The notes: generated by a model not told the origin, from the sequence alone. A stretch of 64,000 bases of DNA from Variovorax sp. V93 (GCF_041154485.1 NZ_AP028669.1:1984001-2048000); one strand, 5' to 3'; counted from the stretch's first letter, positions 17,432-26,327 are shown. Program-made: numbers and translations.

Positions 17432-18133
17432 TCAGTCGCGTTCGCCGCCGGCGATGCCCAGCAGGGCCAGCAGGCTCTGGAACACGTTGAACAGGTCCAG
17501 GTAAAGCGCGAGCGTGGCACTGATGTAGTTGGTTTCGCCGCCATCCATGATCTGCTTCAGGTCATAGAGCATGAAGGCCGAGAAGATGCCGATGGCGGCC
17601 ACCGAAATGGCCATCATGCCGGCGCTCGAGCCCACGAAGACGTTGATGATGGCGCCCACCATCAGCACCATGGCGCCGACGAAGAGCCATTTGCCCATGC
17701 CGGACAGGTCGCGCTTGATCACGGTGGCGAGCGATGCCATCACGAAGAAAACGCCGGCAGTGCCGCCGAACGCGGTCATGATGAGCTCGGAACCGTTCTT
17801 GAAGCCCAGCACCATCGCGATCAGCCGCGACAGCATCAGGCCCATGAAGAAGGTGAAGGCCAGCAGCACCGGCACGCCGGCGGCCGAGTTCTTGGTTTTC
17901 TCGATCGCGAACATGAAGCCGAAGGCGCCGCCGAGGAAAACCATGAGGCCCAACCCGCCCGTGAGCGAGCTGGTGATGCCGGTGGCGACGCCGACCCAGG
18001 CGCCCAGCACGGTGGGCAGCATGCTCAGCGCCAGCAGCCAGTAGGTGTTGCGCAGGACGCGTTGGCGCTCAGCCTGCGGCAGCGCCTGGCCGTAGCCGGC
18101 GGAAGTGTCGAGGGTGGTAACGCGGTCGTTCAT
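17432..18133 (-). CDS. BAX-inhibitor-1 / YccA-family inner-membrane protein
   Basis: This 233-aa protein has seven hydrophobic helices and the family ending TLALYLDLFNVFQSLLALLGI, preceded by FMLYDLKQIMDGGE (the conserved acidic pair of the UPF0005/BI-1 family). Bacterial members such as YccA and YbhL modulate FtsH or conduct ions; the role here is not known. ATG 18133 is preferred because AAGGAG lies at good distance upstream and the family N-terminus MNDRV follows. Confidence 0.92.
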   Translation of the reverse strand: MNDRVTTLDTSAGYGQALPQAERQRVLRNTYWLLALSMLPTVLGAWVGVATGITSSLTGGLGLMVFLGGAFGFMFAIEKTKNSAAGVPVLLAFTFFMGLMLSRLIAMVLGFKNGSELIMTAFGGTAGVFFVMASLATVIKRDLSGMGKWLFVGAMVLMVGAIINVFVGSSAGMMAISVAAIGIFSAFMLYDLKQIMDGGETNYISATLALYLDLFNVFQSLLALLGIAGGERD

Positions 18134-18298
18134 GGCCGTAGCTCCTTGGGTTGCTGCAATCACGCAGTTGGGCGCATTCTAGGGGTCTGCAAGAGGGCGG
18201 CGGCACAAAGACCGTATGGACGATGGTCCTAAGCACCAGGGCGCCCAGGGAGCCGTTGGCCGTTATGCTGTCGGGTTTCACGCAACCTGATTCTCAAC

Positions 18299-18706
18299 AT
18301 GAAGACCAAGTCCTTCCTCGAACTCGCCGATGTCAAGGCCATTGCCGCCGCTGCCGAAGCCGAGGCCCTCAAGAACAACTGGGCCGTGACCATCGCCATC
18401 TCCGACGATGCCGGCAACCTGCTGTGGCTCCAGCGCCTCGATGGCGCCGCGGCGCTGTCGTCCCACATCGCGCCCGCCAAGGCGCACACGGCAGCCATGG
18501 GGCGCCGCGAGAGCAAGGTCTACGAAGACATCATCAATGGCGGCCGCAGCGCGTTTCTCACGGCGCCCGCCGTACAGGGCCTGCTGGAGGGCGGCGTACC
18601 CATCGTGAAGGACGGCCAGGTGATCGGTGCCGTCGGCGTGAGCGGCGTGAAGTCGAACGAGGACGCCCAGATTGCCAAGGCCGGCATCGCAGCCCTCGGT
18701 CTTTGA
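18299..18706 (+). CDS. GlcG/HbpS-family heme-binding-like protein
   Basis: This 135-aa single-domain protein of the GlcG/HbpS (DUF336) fold has an N-terminal helix LADVKAIAAAAEAEALKNNW, then VTIAISDDAGNLLWLQRLDGA and a glycine-rich C-terminal part GGVPIVKDGQVIGAVGVSGV. HbpS proteins bind heme extracellularly in actinomycetes; GlcG-type members accompany organic-acid catabolism. No signal peptide is visible, so a cytoplasmic location is likely. It lies next to hemP and the TonB system, which makes a heme or iron link attractive but unproven. Confidence 0.82.
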   Translation: MKTKSFLELADVKAIAAAAEAEALKNNWAVTIAISDDAGNLLWLQRLDGAAALSSHIAPAKAHTAAMGRRESKVYEDIINGGRSAFLTAPAVQGLLEGGVPIVKDGQVIGAVGVSGVKSNEDAQIAKAGIAALGL

Positions 18707-18725
18707 GCGTTCGACGCACCAAAGC

Positions 18726-18753
18726 AAAACGCCGACTTCGAGTCGGCGTTTTT
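18726..18753 (+). terminator. Rho-independent terminator
   Basis: The arms AAAACGCCGACT and AGTCGGCGTTTT with a TCG loop, then a further T, lie just after the GlcG/HbpS gene. A direct repeat of TTGGCTAG (18781, 18800) follows in the otherwise empty gap before hemP. Confidence 0.9.
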
Positions 18754-18882
18754 GTTGGATATCCAGCGTGAAAAAAAAGCTTGGCTAGTCGGCGAACCGT
18801 TGGCTAGCAAAAAACGACCCTCGGAGATGAGTCTCCTCAAGTCGCCCCACGATGAAACTTGCGCGAAGGGCGGGCTGACGGC

Positions 18883-19095
18883 TTACTTGGTCAGGATCAG
18901 CTTGCCGAGTTTGGTGGCCTGGAGCCTGTAGAGGGAACCGTTGTGCATGATGCCCACGGTCTTGCTTCCTTTCAGAAGCTCCGTGCTTTCGACCATGGGC
19001 GCCGGGCGCGGTGCCTGGATGGACGCATGTCCGCCACCCGATTGGTCGAGCGAAGGATGGCTCAGAACAGAAAAGGCGTTCGGTTTGGCTTGCAT
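18883..19095 (-). CDS. hemP: Hemin uptake protein HemP/HmuP family
   Basis: This 70-aa protein has the HemP C-terminal signature SKTVGIMHNGSLYRLQATKLGKLILTK. HemP-type proteins are small regulators or activators of heme-uptake genes in several proteobacteria. The first ~35 residues are low-complexity. A Fur-box-like sequence lies 30 nt upstream, so iron repression is expected. It follows exbD but its own promoter region makes independent transcription likely. No heme receptor or hmu genes are next to it in the window. Confidence 0.88.
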   Translation of the reverse strand: MQAKPNAFSVLSHPSLDQSGGGHASIQAPRPAPMVESTELLKGSKTVGIMHNGSLYRLQATKLGKLILTK

Positions 19096-19124
19096 CTGAA
19101 ATTCCCTTATCGAAGCGATGAGTG

Positions 19125-19143
19125 AATGATAATGATTCGCAAT
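19125..19143 (-). promoter_or_regulatory. Fur box upstream of hemP
   Basis: Read on the minus strand, ATTGCGAATCATTATCATT matches the GATAATGATAATCATTATC-type Fur consensus closely (the ATCATTATC half is exact). It lies in an AT-rich patch between exbD and hemP. Confidence 0.75.
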
Positions 19144-19189
19144 AAAAAGTCAATCGCCGCGATCGACTTTTTTAAGGACGTTCAGTGAC

Positions 19190-19603
<414 letters not shown>

Positions 19604-19607
19604 GATC

Positions 19608-20324
19608 TCAGCCCTTCTTGAGCGGAACCACGATGGCGTCGCCGCCGCCGCTTTGCACGCGTGCGCCCGTCACGAAGTAGGCGTGCAGGTCATGGGCAAA
19701 GCTGTTGAGCTTGGTGAGAACAAACTTGTTGCCGCGCACCAGTGCGTTGTAGCCCAGCACCGCCGGAATGGCCACCGCGAGGCCCAGCGCCGTCATGATC
19801 AGTGCTTCGCCGATCGGGCCCGCCACCTTGTCGATGGTGGCCTGGCCGGCCGAACCGATGCTCATGAGCGCATGGTAGATGCCCCAGACGGTGCCGAAGA
19901 GGCCGATGAACGGCGCCGTCGAACCGACCGATGCCAGGATGGCGAGGCCGGTCTGAAGGCGCGCGGTGAAGGCATCGATGCCGTTGCGCAGCGAACGCGT
20001 GATCCAGTCGCTCACGTCCAGTGCATCGTGCAGATGGGCCTTCGTGTTGCGATGGTGCGCAGCCGCTTCGCGGCCTTCGAGTGCCAGGGCGCGGAACGGG
20101 TTGCTGTCGTCCTTGCCGAGCTTGTTGAGCGCGGTTGCGAAGTCTTCGCTGTGCCAGAAGTCCTGCGAATGCTTGGCAAGGCGCTTGTATTTGATGACGT
20201 CGAGTGCCTTGATGATGATCACGATCCACGACGCTAGCGACATACCGATCAACAGCAGCGCGACGGCCTTGGTGACGAAATCGCCCTGGTTCCAGACGTT
20301 CATCAAGCCGAATTGGGAATCCAT
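19608..20324 (-). CDS. exbB: ExbB, TonB motor proton-channel subunit (MotA/TolQ/ExbB family)
   Basis: This 238-aa protein has three membrane segments. The first (about residues 14-40) contains ALLLIGMSLASWIVIIIKAL, and the paired segments follow in LAILASVGSTAPFIGLFGTVWGIYHAL and EALIMTALGLAVAIPAVLGYNALVRG. The GSTAPFIGLFGTVWGI motif is diagnostic of the family. It forms the pentameric channel around ExbD. Its position between tonB and exbD favours ExbB over TolQ. Confidence 0.95.
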   Translation of the reverse strand: MDSQFGLMNVWNQGDFVTKAVALLLIGMSLASWIVIIIKALDVIKYKRLAKHSQDFWHSEDFATALNKLGKDDSNPFRALALEGREAAAHHRNTKAHLHDALDVSDWITRSLRNGIDAFTARLQTGLAILASVGSTAPFIGLFGTVWGIYHALMSIGSAGQATIDKVAGPIGEALIMTALGLAVAIPAVLGYNALVRGNKFVLTKLNSFAHDLHAYFVTGARVQSGGGDAIVVPLKKG

Positions 20325-20346
20325 ACGAAATTGCTCCAGAGAAAGA

Positions 20347-21048
20347 TTAGTTCAGTTTGAATGAGAAGGGGGCCCGCAGCAGGTAGGTGGTCTGTGCGTT
20401 GCCTCCCGTTTGCCTGAAGGGCGTGACCTGGGCGGTGCGGGCGGCGCTGAGCGCCGCTTCGTCGAGGCGCTCGAATCCGCTGGACTTGAAGAGTTCGACG
20501 CGCTTGGCGAAGCCTTCGCTGTCGAAATAGATCGAGACGACGGTGGTGCCCGACTCGCCCAGGCGCCGGCTCATGCTGGGATACACGAGCTTGGGTTCCC
20601 TGACGTAGCGCGTCTGGCCTTCCGAGATTTCGATCGTCCGTGGTGCGGGCGGGGCCGGTGGCGGGGCCGGCGGCGCGGGCGGCGTGGGAGCGGGAGCCTC
20701 CGCAACGGGCGCGGGGGGCGGAGGCTCGGGCACGCCGACCGGCGCGCTGGGCGCGGGTGTCGGCTTCGGCTCGCGGATGGCCACCGGGCGAGGCGGCGGC
20801 TTGACGGCTTCGGGCTTGCGCTGCGGAGGCGGCGGGGGAGGCGGCGGCGGTTCGGCCGGCTTGGGCGGCTCGACGAACTGGCTCAGGATTTCGACAGGAA
20901 TCACCACTTCAGCAGCGCGGCGCAGCAGGCCGCTTTGCAGCGCCCACAGCGCCGCTGCATGAAACAGGATCACGCCCCCGGCAATGAGTGCATTGCGCGA
21001 GAGGCCCAGTACGGAGGGGGGAGGGGCAAAGCGGTCAGACACGATCAA
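20347..21048 (-). CDS. tonB: TonB, energy transducer for outer-membrane receptors
   Basis: This 233-aa protein has one N-terminal membrane anchor (about residues 18-38) and a long proline-rich periplasmic spacer (about 60-140; a P9 run, then PPAPP-type repeats with K/R-P pairs). The C-terminal TonB fold has YPSMSRRLGESGTTVVSIYFDSEGFAKRVEL. It spans the periplasm and transmits ExbBD motion to TonB-dependent receptors such as the one at 21693. The next gene, exbB, starts 22 nt downstream. Confidence 0.95.
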   Translation of the reverse strand: MIVSDRFAPPPSVLGLSRNALIAGGVILFHAAALWALQSGLLRRAAEVVIPVEILSQFVEPPKPAEPPPPPPPPPQRKPEAVKPPPRPVAIREPKPTPAPSAPVGVPEPPPPAPVAEAPAPTPPAPPAPPPAPPAPRTIEISEGQTRYVREPKLVYPSMSRRLGESGTTVVSIYFDSEGFAKRVELFKSSGFERLDEAALSAARTAQVTPFRQTGGNAQTTYLLRAPFSFKLN

Positions 21049-21062
21049 CCAATTCGAATGCG

Positions 21063-21081
21063 GGCACCCATGGAGGGTGCC
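21063..21081 (-). other. Hairpin between bfd and tonB
   Basis: The arms GGCACCC and GGGTGCC enclose a 5-nt loop, 14 nt upstream of the tonB start. There is no T-tract. It could tune tonB translation or be an mRNA-processing hairpin. Confidence 0.4.
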
Positions 21082-21153
21082 TCGATTGCAGCAAAACCGC
21101 TACGACTACTGTTTACTTACGAAAGATCCACCAGACCGAGCCCGCAACGAGTA

Positions 21154-21426
21154 TCAGGCTGCCGCCGAGTGCCGAGAAGAGTTCCATGCCTTGCTTTCCG
21201 AGATGGAGGTGGCAAGCTGGATCGCACTCGTTCCCGATTCGCGGTTCAACGCGGCGACCGGGTGAGAGGCGCTGCACTGCGCAACGATATCGCGCGCACA
21301 GCCTTCACACTGGCCACATTGGGTGGCTACGCCAAGCTCGAACTGGACTTCGTCGAAAGTCATGCCGGCCCGCACATGACGTGCGATTTCACGGTCGGAG
21401 ACTCGGCGGCAGACGCAAACGATCAT
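21154..21426 (-). CDS. bfd: Bacterioferritin-associated ferredoxin (BFD-like [2Fe-2S] protein)
   Basis: This 90-aa protein opens with MIVCVCRRVSDREI and has cysteines C4, C6, C37 and C40 in the Bfd spacing (FELGVATQCGQCEGCA), which bind a [2Fe-2S] cluster. Bfd docks on bacterioferritin and donates electrons to release stored iron under iron limitation. The first ~50 residues are canonical. The C-terminal ~40 residues (SASHPVAAL to the end) are not conserved. Its partner bfr is 4 kb away (25648). A Fur-like palindrome lies within its promoter. Confidence 0.92.
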   Translation of the reverse strand: MIVCVCRRVSDREIARHVRAGMTFDEVQFELGVATQCGQCEGCARDIVAQCSASHPVAALNRESGTSAIQLATSISESKAWNSSRHSAAA

Positions 21427-21469
21427 GGTGGTGAAAGCGGCAGTTGGCTGGCTGGTTGGGTTCGAGGCG

Positions 21470-21499
21470 ATTATAAATACGAATCCCTCGCATTTTCAA
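21470..21499 (-). promoter_or_regulatory. bfd promoter with embedded Fur-like palindrome
   Basis: On the minus strand TTGAAA (21499-21494) and TATAAT (21475-21470) are 18 bp apart. The spacer is occupied by an imperfect 19-bp palindrome, AATACGAATCCCTCGCATT on the plus strand (21476-21494). It resembles GCGAAT-type Fur boxes, so a bound repressor would block RNA polymerase directly. Confidence 0.6.
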
Positions 21500-21569
21500 T
21501 AACTATCCCGGAAAGCGGTCTTTGGTACTCGGATGGGAAAAGGTAGCATTTTAGCAACAGGAGAATCTA

Positions 21570-21599
21570 AGTGCGAATGATTCAGACTACGTTCGCACT
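21570..21599 (+). promoter_or_regulatory. Inverted repeat upstream of the siderophore receptor
   Basis: The 8-bp perfect arms AGTGCGAA (21570-21577) and TTCGCACT (21592-21599) are separated by 14 bp. The left part, GTGCGAATGATTC, also looks like a Fur half-site. It is a candidate operator for the receptor gene starting at 21693. Confidence 0.5.
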
Positions 21600-21692
21600 A
21601 CACTCCAGCCAAATTTCGGCAAGCCACCACCGGTGAAGCACCGGTCCCAGCCAGCCATTCAAACCAGCCGTTTGGCTTTTCTGGAGGTTCTC

Positions 21693-24014
21693 TTGTCCAA
21701 TACTGCCCGCCGGCGCGCTCGTGCGTCGCGTCCCCTGTCCTCCTCGGCTCCTGTGGCGCGTACTGCAGCGCCTGGCGCGCCGCGCGAAGCGGCGATGCTG
21801 CCGTTTGGCGCACTCATGCTGGCCGCCTCAGTCAGCAGCTGGGCGCAGACGCCGGCGACCACGGTGCAGGGCGGCACCCTTGGAACCATCACGGTGACGG
21901 AGCAGGCCGAAGCGCAAGGCAAGGATCAGGTCCAGACCAAGAAAACCAATATCGGCAAGGGAACGCAGGAGATTCGCGATATTCCGCAGTCGATCAACGT
22001 CATCACCGAAAAGCTGATCGATGACGTCAAGCTCGACACGTTGAAGGATGCCTTGCACTATTCGGCGGGCATCACTTTCGCCGCGACCGAGAACGGCACC
22101 GACCAGGACATCCGGCTGCGCGGCTTCCCGATCGCCAGCACCGGCGACCTGATGATCGACGGCATGCGCGACCCCTCGCAGTACGACCGCGACACCTTCA
22201 ACCTCGACCGCATCGAAGTGATGCGCGGCTCGGCCTCAATGCTCTTCGGCCGCGGCTCCACGGGCGGCGTCGTGAACCAGGTGAGCAAGAAGCCTTTGCT
22301 GGCCGACCAGACCGACGTCGTGGGCACCCTGGGCAGCGGCGGCTACTTTCGCACCACCGCCGATTTCAACCTACGCACCGGCGAGAACTCGGCGCTGCGC
22401 ATCAACGCGATGTACAACAAGGCCGACAACGGCGGCGCGAAGATCGACAAGTACGGCATCGCACCCTCGTACAGCTGGGGCCTGGGCACAGCGGACGAAT
22501 TCACCGTCGGCCTGTTCCACCTCAAGAACAACAACGTGCCGATGTCGGCCGTGCGCTACGTCAACGGCAGCCTGGCGCCGGTCAAGCCCGGAGACTTCTA
22601 TGGCACCTCGGCGGACTTCGTCGATGGCGAGGCGAATTACGTGCACGGCGCGTGGAAGCACAGGTTCGCCAATGGCGGCGAGCTGCGTACGCAGGTGCGC
22701 AGCGGCGTGTTCGAGCGGGCGCAATGGAGCACGGCAGTGGGGGCCTGTGGCGCACTTCCCACGGCGGCAGGAACCTGTCCGGCCGGCACCCGGGCGGTCA
22801 CCTCGCTTGACCCCTCGACCTTCCTCACGCGCAGCGGTCTCACGCCGCGCAAGGACCGCTACAAGGGAACCTATGCGCAGAGCGACTACAGCCTGGCGTT
22901 CGATGCGCTCGGCATGAAGCATGAGCTGCTGGCCGGCATCGATGCCTCGAAGGAAGAGGCCATTCGCTTCCAGAACAATGGCAGCACGCTCGGTATCCGT
23001 CCGCCCACGCGCGTCGGCACGCCCGACGATGGGGCTGGCCTGGTCGGCACCGGCCTGTCGCCGCAATGGCGCAATTCGAGCAACTACGATGCGAAAGCGT
23101 ATGGCCTTTATGTACAGGACCTGATCCAGGTTGCGCCGCACTGGAAGGTGCTTGGCGGCATTCGCTACGACAGCTTCAAGGGCGACTTCGAGCAGTTGAA
23201 CTATCGCGCCGGGGCAGTGAGCAGCACGCCGCTGAGCGTCACCAGCACGCATCTGTCGAACTCGCCGTGGAGCTATCGCGGCGGCGTGATGTACCAGCCC
23301 TCCGATTCCCAGTCGTACTATGTGTCGTACGGCACCTCGTTCAACACCTCGGCCGACACCTACCAGTACGTCACGCCGCAGAACGCCAACACGCCGCCCG
23401 AGAAGAGCCGCAACCTCGAGGTGGGTGCCAAGCTCGACTGGCTGAACGGCGCGCTCTCCACGCGCGGCGCGATTTTCCGCACCGAGAAGTACAACGAGCG
23501 CACCACCGATGCCGATTTTGCCGGCTCGGCCTACACGCTCTCGGGCAAGCGGCACACCGCGGGTGTCGAACTCGACGTCGTCGGCCGCCTGGGCCGGCAG
23601 TGGGAGATCTACGCTTCGTATACCTGGATGCCGGTCGCCAAGATCGACCAGGCCGGCAGCGCAGCTGCAGCGCAGGCCTCGGTCGGCCAGCGCGTGGGTC
23701 TCACACCCAAGCAGTCGGGTGCGGTCTGGGTCAGCTACCAGGCAACGCCGAAGCTGCGCGTCGCACTGGGCGCACATGGCGCGACCGAGAACCGGCCGTT
23801 GACAGGCACCACCGGTGCCGCCTCGGCGACCGCCCGCGTCCCGGGCTACGTGGTGGCCGATGCAATGCTCGAATACAAGTTCACGCCGGACGTGTACGCG
23901 CAGATCAACATCAACAACCTCAGCAACAAGGCCTACGGCGATCAGCTGTATCCGGGCTTTGCCATCCTGGGCGCCAAGCGGCAGGTGCTCGGCACGGTCG
24001 GCGTGCGCTTCTGA
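21693..24014 (+). CDS. TonB-dependent catecholate-type siderophore receptor (Fiu-like)
   Basis: This ~773-aa outer-membrane receptor has a basic N-terminus and a signal peptide ([17 protein letters not shown]). The plug domain (about residues 75-200) contains [56 protein letters not shown] 22-strand-type barrel ends in the C-terminal aromatic [10 protein letters not shown], as needed for outer-membrane insertion. The TTG at 21693 is chosen because GGAGG lies 5 nt upstream; an in-frame GTG at 21633 would add 20 residues. The piuC-like gene right behind it points to a Fiu/PiuA-type receptor for catecholate siderophores. Confidence 0.9.
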   Translation: MSNTARRRARASRPLSSSAPVARTAAPGAPREAAMLPFGALMLAASVSSWAQTPATTVQGGTLGTITVTEQAEAQGKDQVQTKKTNIGKGTQEIRDIPQSINVITEKLIDDVKLDTLKDALHYSAGITFAATENGTDQDIRLRGFPIASTGDLMIDGMRDPSQYDRDTFNLDRIEVMRGSASMLFGRGSTGGVVNQVSKKPLLADQTDVVGTLGSGGYFRTTADFNLRTGENSALRINAMYNKADNGGAKIDKYGIAPSYSWGLGTADEFTVGLFHLKNNNVPMSAVRYVNGSLAPVKPGDFYGTSADFVDGEANYVHGAWKHRFANGGELRTQVRSGVFERAQWSTAVGACGALPTAAGTCPAGTRAVTSLDPSTFLTRSGLTPRKDRYKGTYAQSDYSLAFDALGMKHELLAGIDASKEEAIRFQNNGSTLGIRPPTRVGTPDDGAGLVGTGLSPQWRNSSNYDAKAYGLYVQDLIQVAPHWKVLGGIRYDSFKGDFEQLNYRAGAVSSTPLSVTSTHLSNSPWSYRGGVMYQPSDSQSYYVSYGTSFNTSADTYQYVTPQNANTPPEKSRNLEVGAKLDWLNGALSTRGAIFRTEKYNERTTDADFAGSAYTLSGKRHTAGVELDVVGRLGRQWEIYASYTWMPVAKIDQAGSAAAAQASVGQRVGLTPKQSGAVWVSYQATPKLRVALGAHGATENRPLTGTTGAASATARVPGYVVADAMLEYKFTPDVYAQININNLSNKAYGDQLYPGFAILGAKRQVLGTVGVRF

Positions 24015-24033
24015 TCGGACTGTCCTCGGGGCC

Positions 24034-24720
24034 ATGCTGCTGCACATCAAACAGGTGCTCACTTCCGAGGAGCTGCGCGAGGCCCGCGGGATCCTCGCCG
24101 ATGCACCCTGGGGCGACGGCCGGATCACCGCCGGCAGCCAGTCGGCGCAGGCGAAGAACAACGAGCAATTGAGGGAAGACTGCGAAGAAACCCGCGCGCT
24201 GCAGCAACTGCTGCTGCGCGGCCTGGAGCGGCACCAGCTTTTCTTCTCGGCCGCGCTGCCCAAGCAGATTTCGCCGCCGCTGTTCAACCGCTACGGCGGT
24301 GCGTCCAACAGCTTCGGCAACCATGTGGACAGTGCCGTCCGCTTCCTGCGCGACGGCTCGGGCCGGGTGCGCACCGACATCTCGTGCACCCTGTTCCTGG
24401 CCGAGCCCGACGAATACGACGGCGGCGAACTCGTGATCGAGGACACCTTCGGTGTGCAGCGCGTCAAGCTGCCGGCCGGCGATATGGTGCTCTATCCGGG
24501 CACGAGCGTCCACCGGGTGCTGCCGGTGACGCGTGGCTACCGGACCGCGAGCTATTTCTGGATCCAGAGCATGGTGCGCAGCGACGAGCAGCGCCGGCTG
24601 CTGTTCGAGATGGACAACCATTTGCGCCATCTCCGCAGCCAATATGGCGAGACCGATTCCGGAGTGATCGGCCTCACAAGCACTTACCACAACCTGCTGC
24701 GCATGTGGCTCGACGTCTGA
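24034..24720 (+). CDS. Fe(II)/2-oxoglutarate-dependent dioxygenase, PiuC/YbiX family
   Basis: This 228-aa PKHD-type hydroxylase has its metal triad at H97 and D99 ([10 protein letters not shown]) and H160 (TSVHRVLPV). An arginine for 2-oxoglutarate follows about ten residues later (TRGYRTAS). The family is routinely linked to Fiu/PiuA receptors and iron starvation; its physiological substrate is still uncertain, and modification of a siderophore or receptor is possible. It lies 19 nt after the receptor gene, in the same operon. Confidence 0.92.
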   Translation: MLLHIKQVLTSEELREARGILADAPWGDGRITAGSQSAQAKNNEQLREDCEETRALQQLLLRGLERHQLFFSAALPKQISPPLFNRYGGASNSFGNHVDSAVRFLRDGSGRVRTDISCTLFLAEPDEYDGGELVIEDTFGVQRVKLPAGDMVLYPGTSVHRVLPVTRGYRTASYFWIQSMVRSDEQRRLLFEMDNHLRHLRSQYGETDSGVIGLTSTYHNLLRMWLDV

Positions 24721-24757
24721 GCCGTTGCGTGGCGCCTGCACCGCCGGGAGACCATTC

Positions 24758-25057
24758 ATGAACAAGTCGCTTCTTTTCAGTGCTGCCGCCGCAACCGCCG
24801 TCCTTTGGTCTGCGTCGGTCTCCGCCCAGTTCGTCGAGCACGACGCGGTCAAGTGCGCGCCGGTTCCCAAGGCAGAGATGCGCCCGCAGATGGAGCTGCA
24901 GCGCAAGCTGACCGGCGAAGGCTGGAAGGTACGCCAGATCAAGGACTTCAATGGCTGCTACGAGGTCTACGGCTTCGACGAGAAGGGCCAGCGCACCGAG
25001 GCGTTCTTCGATCCCAAGACCTTCGAGAAAGTCGGACAGGTGAAGCAGCCGTCCTGA
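24758..25057 (+). CDS. Small periplasmic PepSY-domain protein
   Basis: This 99-aa precursor has a cleavable signal peptide (MNKSLLFSAAAATAVLWSASVSA). A single PepSY-like module (about residues 35-92) reads LQRKLTGEGWKVRQIKDFNGCYEVYGFDEKGQRTEAFFDPKTFE. Two cysteines (in KCAPV and NGCYEV) could form a disulfide. Isolated PepSY proteins are often found next to cytochrome b561-like proteins and are proposed to assist redox or metal processes. Here it precedes such a gene by 11 nt. Confidence 0.85.
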   Translation: MNKSLLFSAAAATAVLWSASVSAQFVEHDAVKCAPVPKAEMRPQMELQRKLTGEGWKVRQIKDFNGCYEVYGFDEKGQRTEAFFDPKTFEKVGQVKQPS

Positions 25058-25068
25058 GGATCCGCGCG

Positions 25069-25623
25069 GTGCGTGCGGCTCCCGGGCGTCCGCCGGTGCA
25101 GGTCTGGGCACTTTGGCTGCGCGCCACGCACTGGGCGCTGGTCGCGGCCATTGCCGTGGCATGGTTCAGTGGCGAGGCGTTGTTGCGGCAGCACGAACTC
25201 GCGGGCTACGCCGCGCTGGCCCTGATTGCCGGGCGCTGCATCGGCGGCTGGTGGGGAGGGCGCTACGCGAGATTCCGGCAGTTCGTCCGGTCTCCCGCGC
25301 AGGTGCAGCACTACATGGGCGAGGTGCTTGCCCGGCGCGAAAAGCGCTATCTGGGCCACAACCCGCTGGGCGGCTGGATGGTCGTCGCGCTGCTTGCCAC
25401 GGTGACGGCGGCGGGCGTCACGGGCTGGATGTACTCGCTCGACATGTTCTGGGGATTGGCGTGGGTGGAATGGCTCCACCGCAGCCTGGCCTGGACACTG
25501 GTGGCGCTGATCGCCCTGCACCTGGCCGGTGTCGCCTTCACGAGTTGGCGGCACCGGGAAAACCTGGTTGCCGCCATGCTCAGCGGGAACAAGCGCCCGC
25601 AGGAGCCGGGCGATGTCGGCTGA
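25069..25623 (+). CDS. Cytochrome b561-like membrane protein (cytochrome b/b6 domain)
   Basis: This 184-aa protein has four hydrophobic helices and histidines placed for b-type hemes: RATHWALV, RQHELAGY, EWLHRSLAWTLVALIALHLAG. It resembles Ni/Fe-hydrogenase-type or ferric-reductase cytochrome b561. GTG 25069 is preferred: the Shine-Dalgarno GAGGA lies 8 nt upstream and overlaps the PepSY stop. In this context an inner-membrane electron carrier that reduces periplasmic iron-siderophore is a plausible role, but this is inference. Confidence 0.85.
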   Translation: MRAAPGRPPVQVWALWLRATHWALVAAIAVAWFSGEALLRQHELAGYAALALIAGRCIGGWWGGRYARFRQFVRSPAQVQHYMGEVLARREKRYLGHNPLGGWMVVALLATVTAAGVTGWMYSLDMFWGLAWVEWLHRSLAWTLVALIALHLAGVAFTSWRHRENLVAAMLSGNKRPQEPGDVG

Positions 25624-25647
25624 GAACGTCGCTCCGGCCTTGGAGGA

Positions 25648-26124
25648 TCAGCTGACTTCGCCCATCTGCGACTGCAGATAGTTCTGCACGCCGACCTTGT
25701 CGATCAGGTCGATCTGGGTTTCGAGGAAGTCGATGTGCTCCTCCGTGTCGTCCAGGATCTCCTGCAGCAGGTCGCGCGAAACGTAGTCGCGCACCGTCTC
25801 GCAGTAGGCGATGCCGTCCTTGATGGTGGCTTGCGCGCCGGTTTCGGCGCCGAGGTCGCAACTCAGCAGTTCGGGCACGTCCTCGCCGATGTTCAGCTTG
25901 CCCAGGTCCTGCAGGTTCGGCAGGCCGTCGAGCATGAAGATGCGGTCCATCAGCTTGTCGGCGTGCTTCATTTCGCCGATCGATTCCTCGTATTCCTTCT
26001 TGGCCAGCTTGTCCAGACCCCAGTGCTTGAGCATGCGGTAGTGCAGGAAGTACTGGTTGATGGCGGTGAGCTCGTTCTTGAGCTGCGCCTGCAGATGTTC
26101 GATGACCTTGGGGTCGCCCTTCAT
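25648..26124 (-). CDS. bfr: Bacterioferritin
   Basis: This 158-aa heme-containing ferritin starts at the canonical [28 protein letters not shown]. It has the heme ligand M52 and the ferroxidase residues E18, E51, H54 and the C-terminal E-x-x-H motif (TEEHIDFLE). It forms a 24-mer that stores iron. Length and alignment positions equal E. coli Bfr. The ATG follows AAGGAAAAAG. It is divergent from ahpC, so iron storage and peroxide defence share an intergenic region. Confidence 0.97.
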   Translation of the reverse strand: MKGDPKVIEHLQAQLKNELTAINQYFLHYRMLKHWGLDKLAKKEYEESIGEMKHADKLMDRIFMLDGLPNLQDLGKLNIGEDVPELLSCDLGAETGAQATIKDGIAYCETVRDYVSRDLLQEILDDTEEHIDFLETQIDLIDKVGVQNYLQSQMGEVS

Positions 26125-26285
26125 GTTCTTTTTCCTTGTTCTGAAAGCACCGATTGTGAGAGGGGTGGGCGAGCCCTTGCAAGCAATCCCATGCTGCGCC
26201 GGTCTGCATGCGTTTGATGGTGATACACGTTCGTATTCGATCGTGGCAGCGGCCATCGCAAACATAGCAAGCTGCAATACTTTTA

Positions 26286-26327
26286 ATAGCTGATAACTAT
26301 TGAAATCATGAGATTGGTAGCTATACT
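26286..26327 (+). promoter_or_regulatory. ahpC promoter with OxyR-type box
   Basis: ATAG (26286-26289), 7 bp and CTAT (26297-26300) match the OxyR half-operator ATAG-N7-CTAT. They abut TTGAAA (-35, 26300-26305), which is 16 bp from TATACT (-10, 26322-26327). The next downstream quartets match only weakly. The placement fits an activator contacting RNA polymerase. Confidence 0.7.

Noticed and set aside
18781..18807. Direct repeat TTGGCTAG x2
   Set aside because: Only 8 bp and two copies, with no target-site or att-like context. Too short to call a mobile-element scar.
20600..20870. Repetitive GC-rich stretch as a possible repeat element
   Set aside because: It is the Pro-rich spacer of TonB, coding on the minus strand.
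21633..21692. Upstream GTG start for the siderophore receptor
   Set aside because: The 20 extra residues lack signal-peptide character and have no Shine-Dalgarno, whereas TTG 21693 has GGAGG at 5 nt. Not fully excluded.
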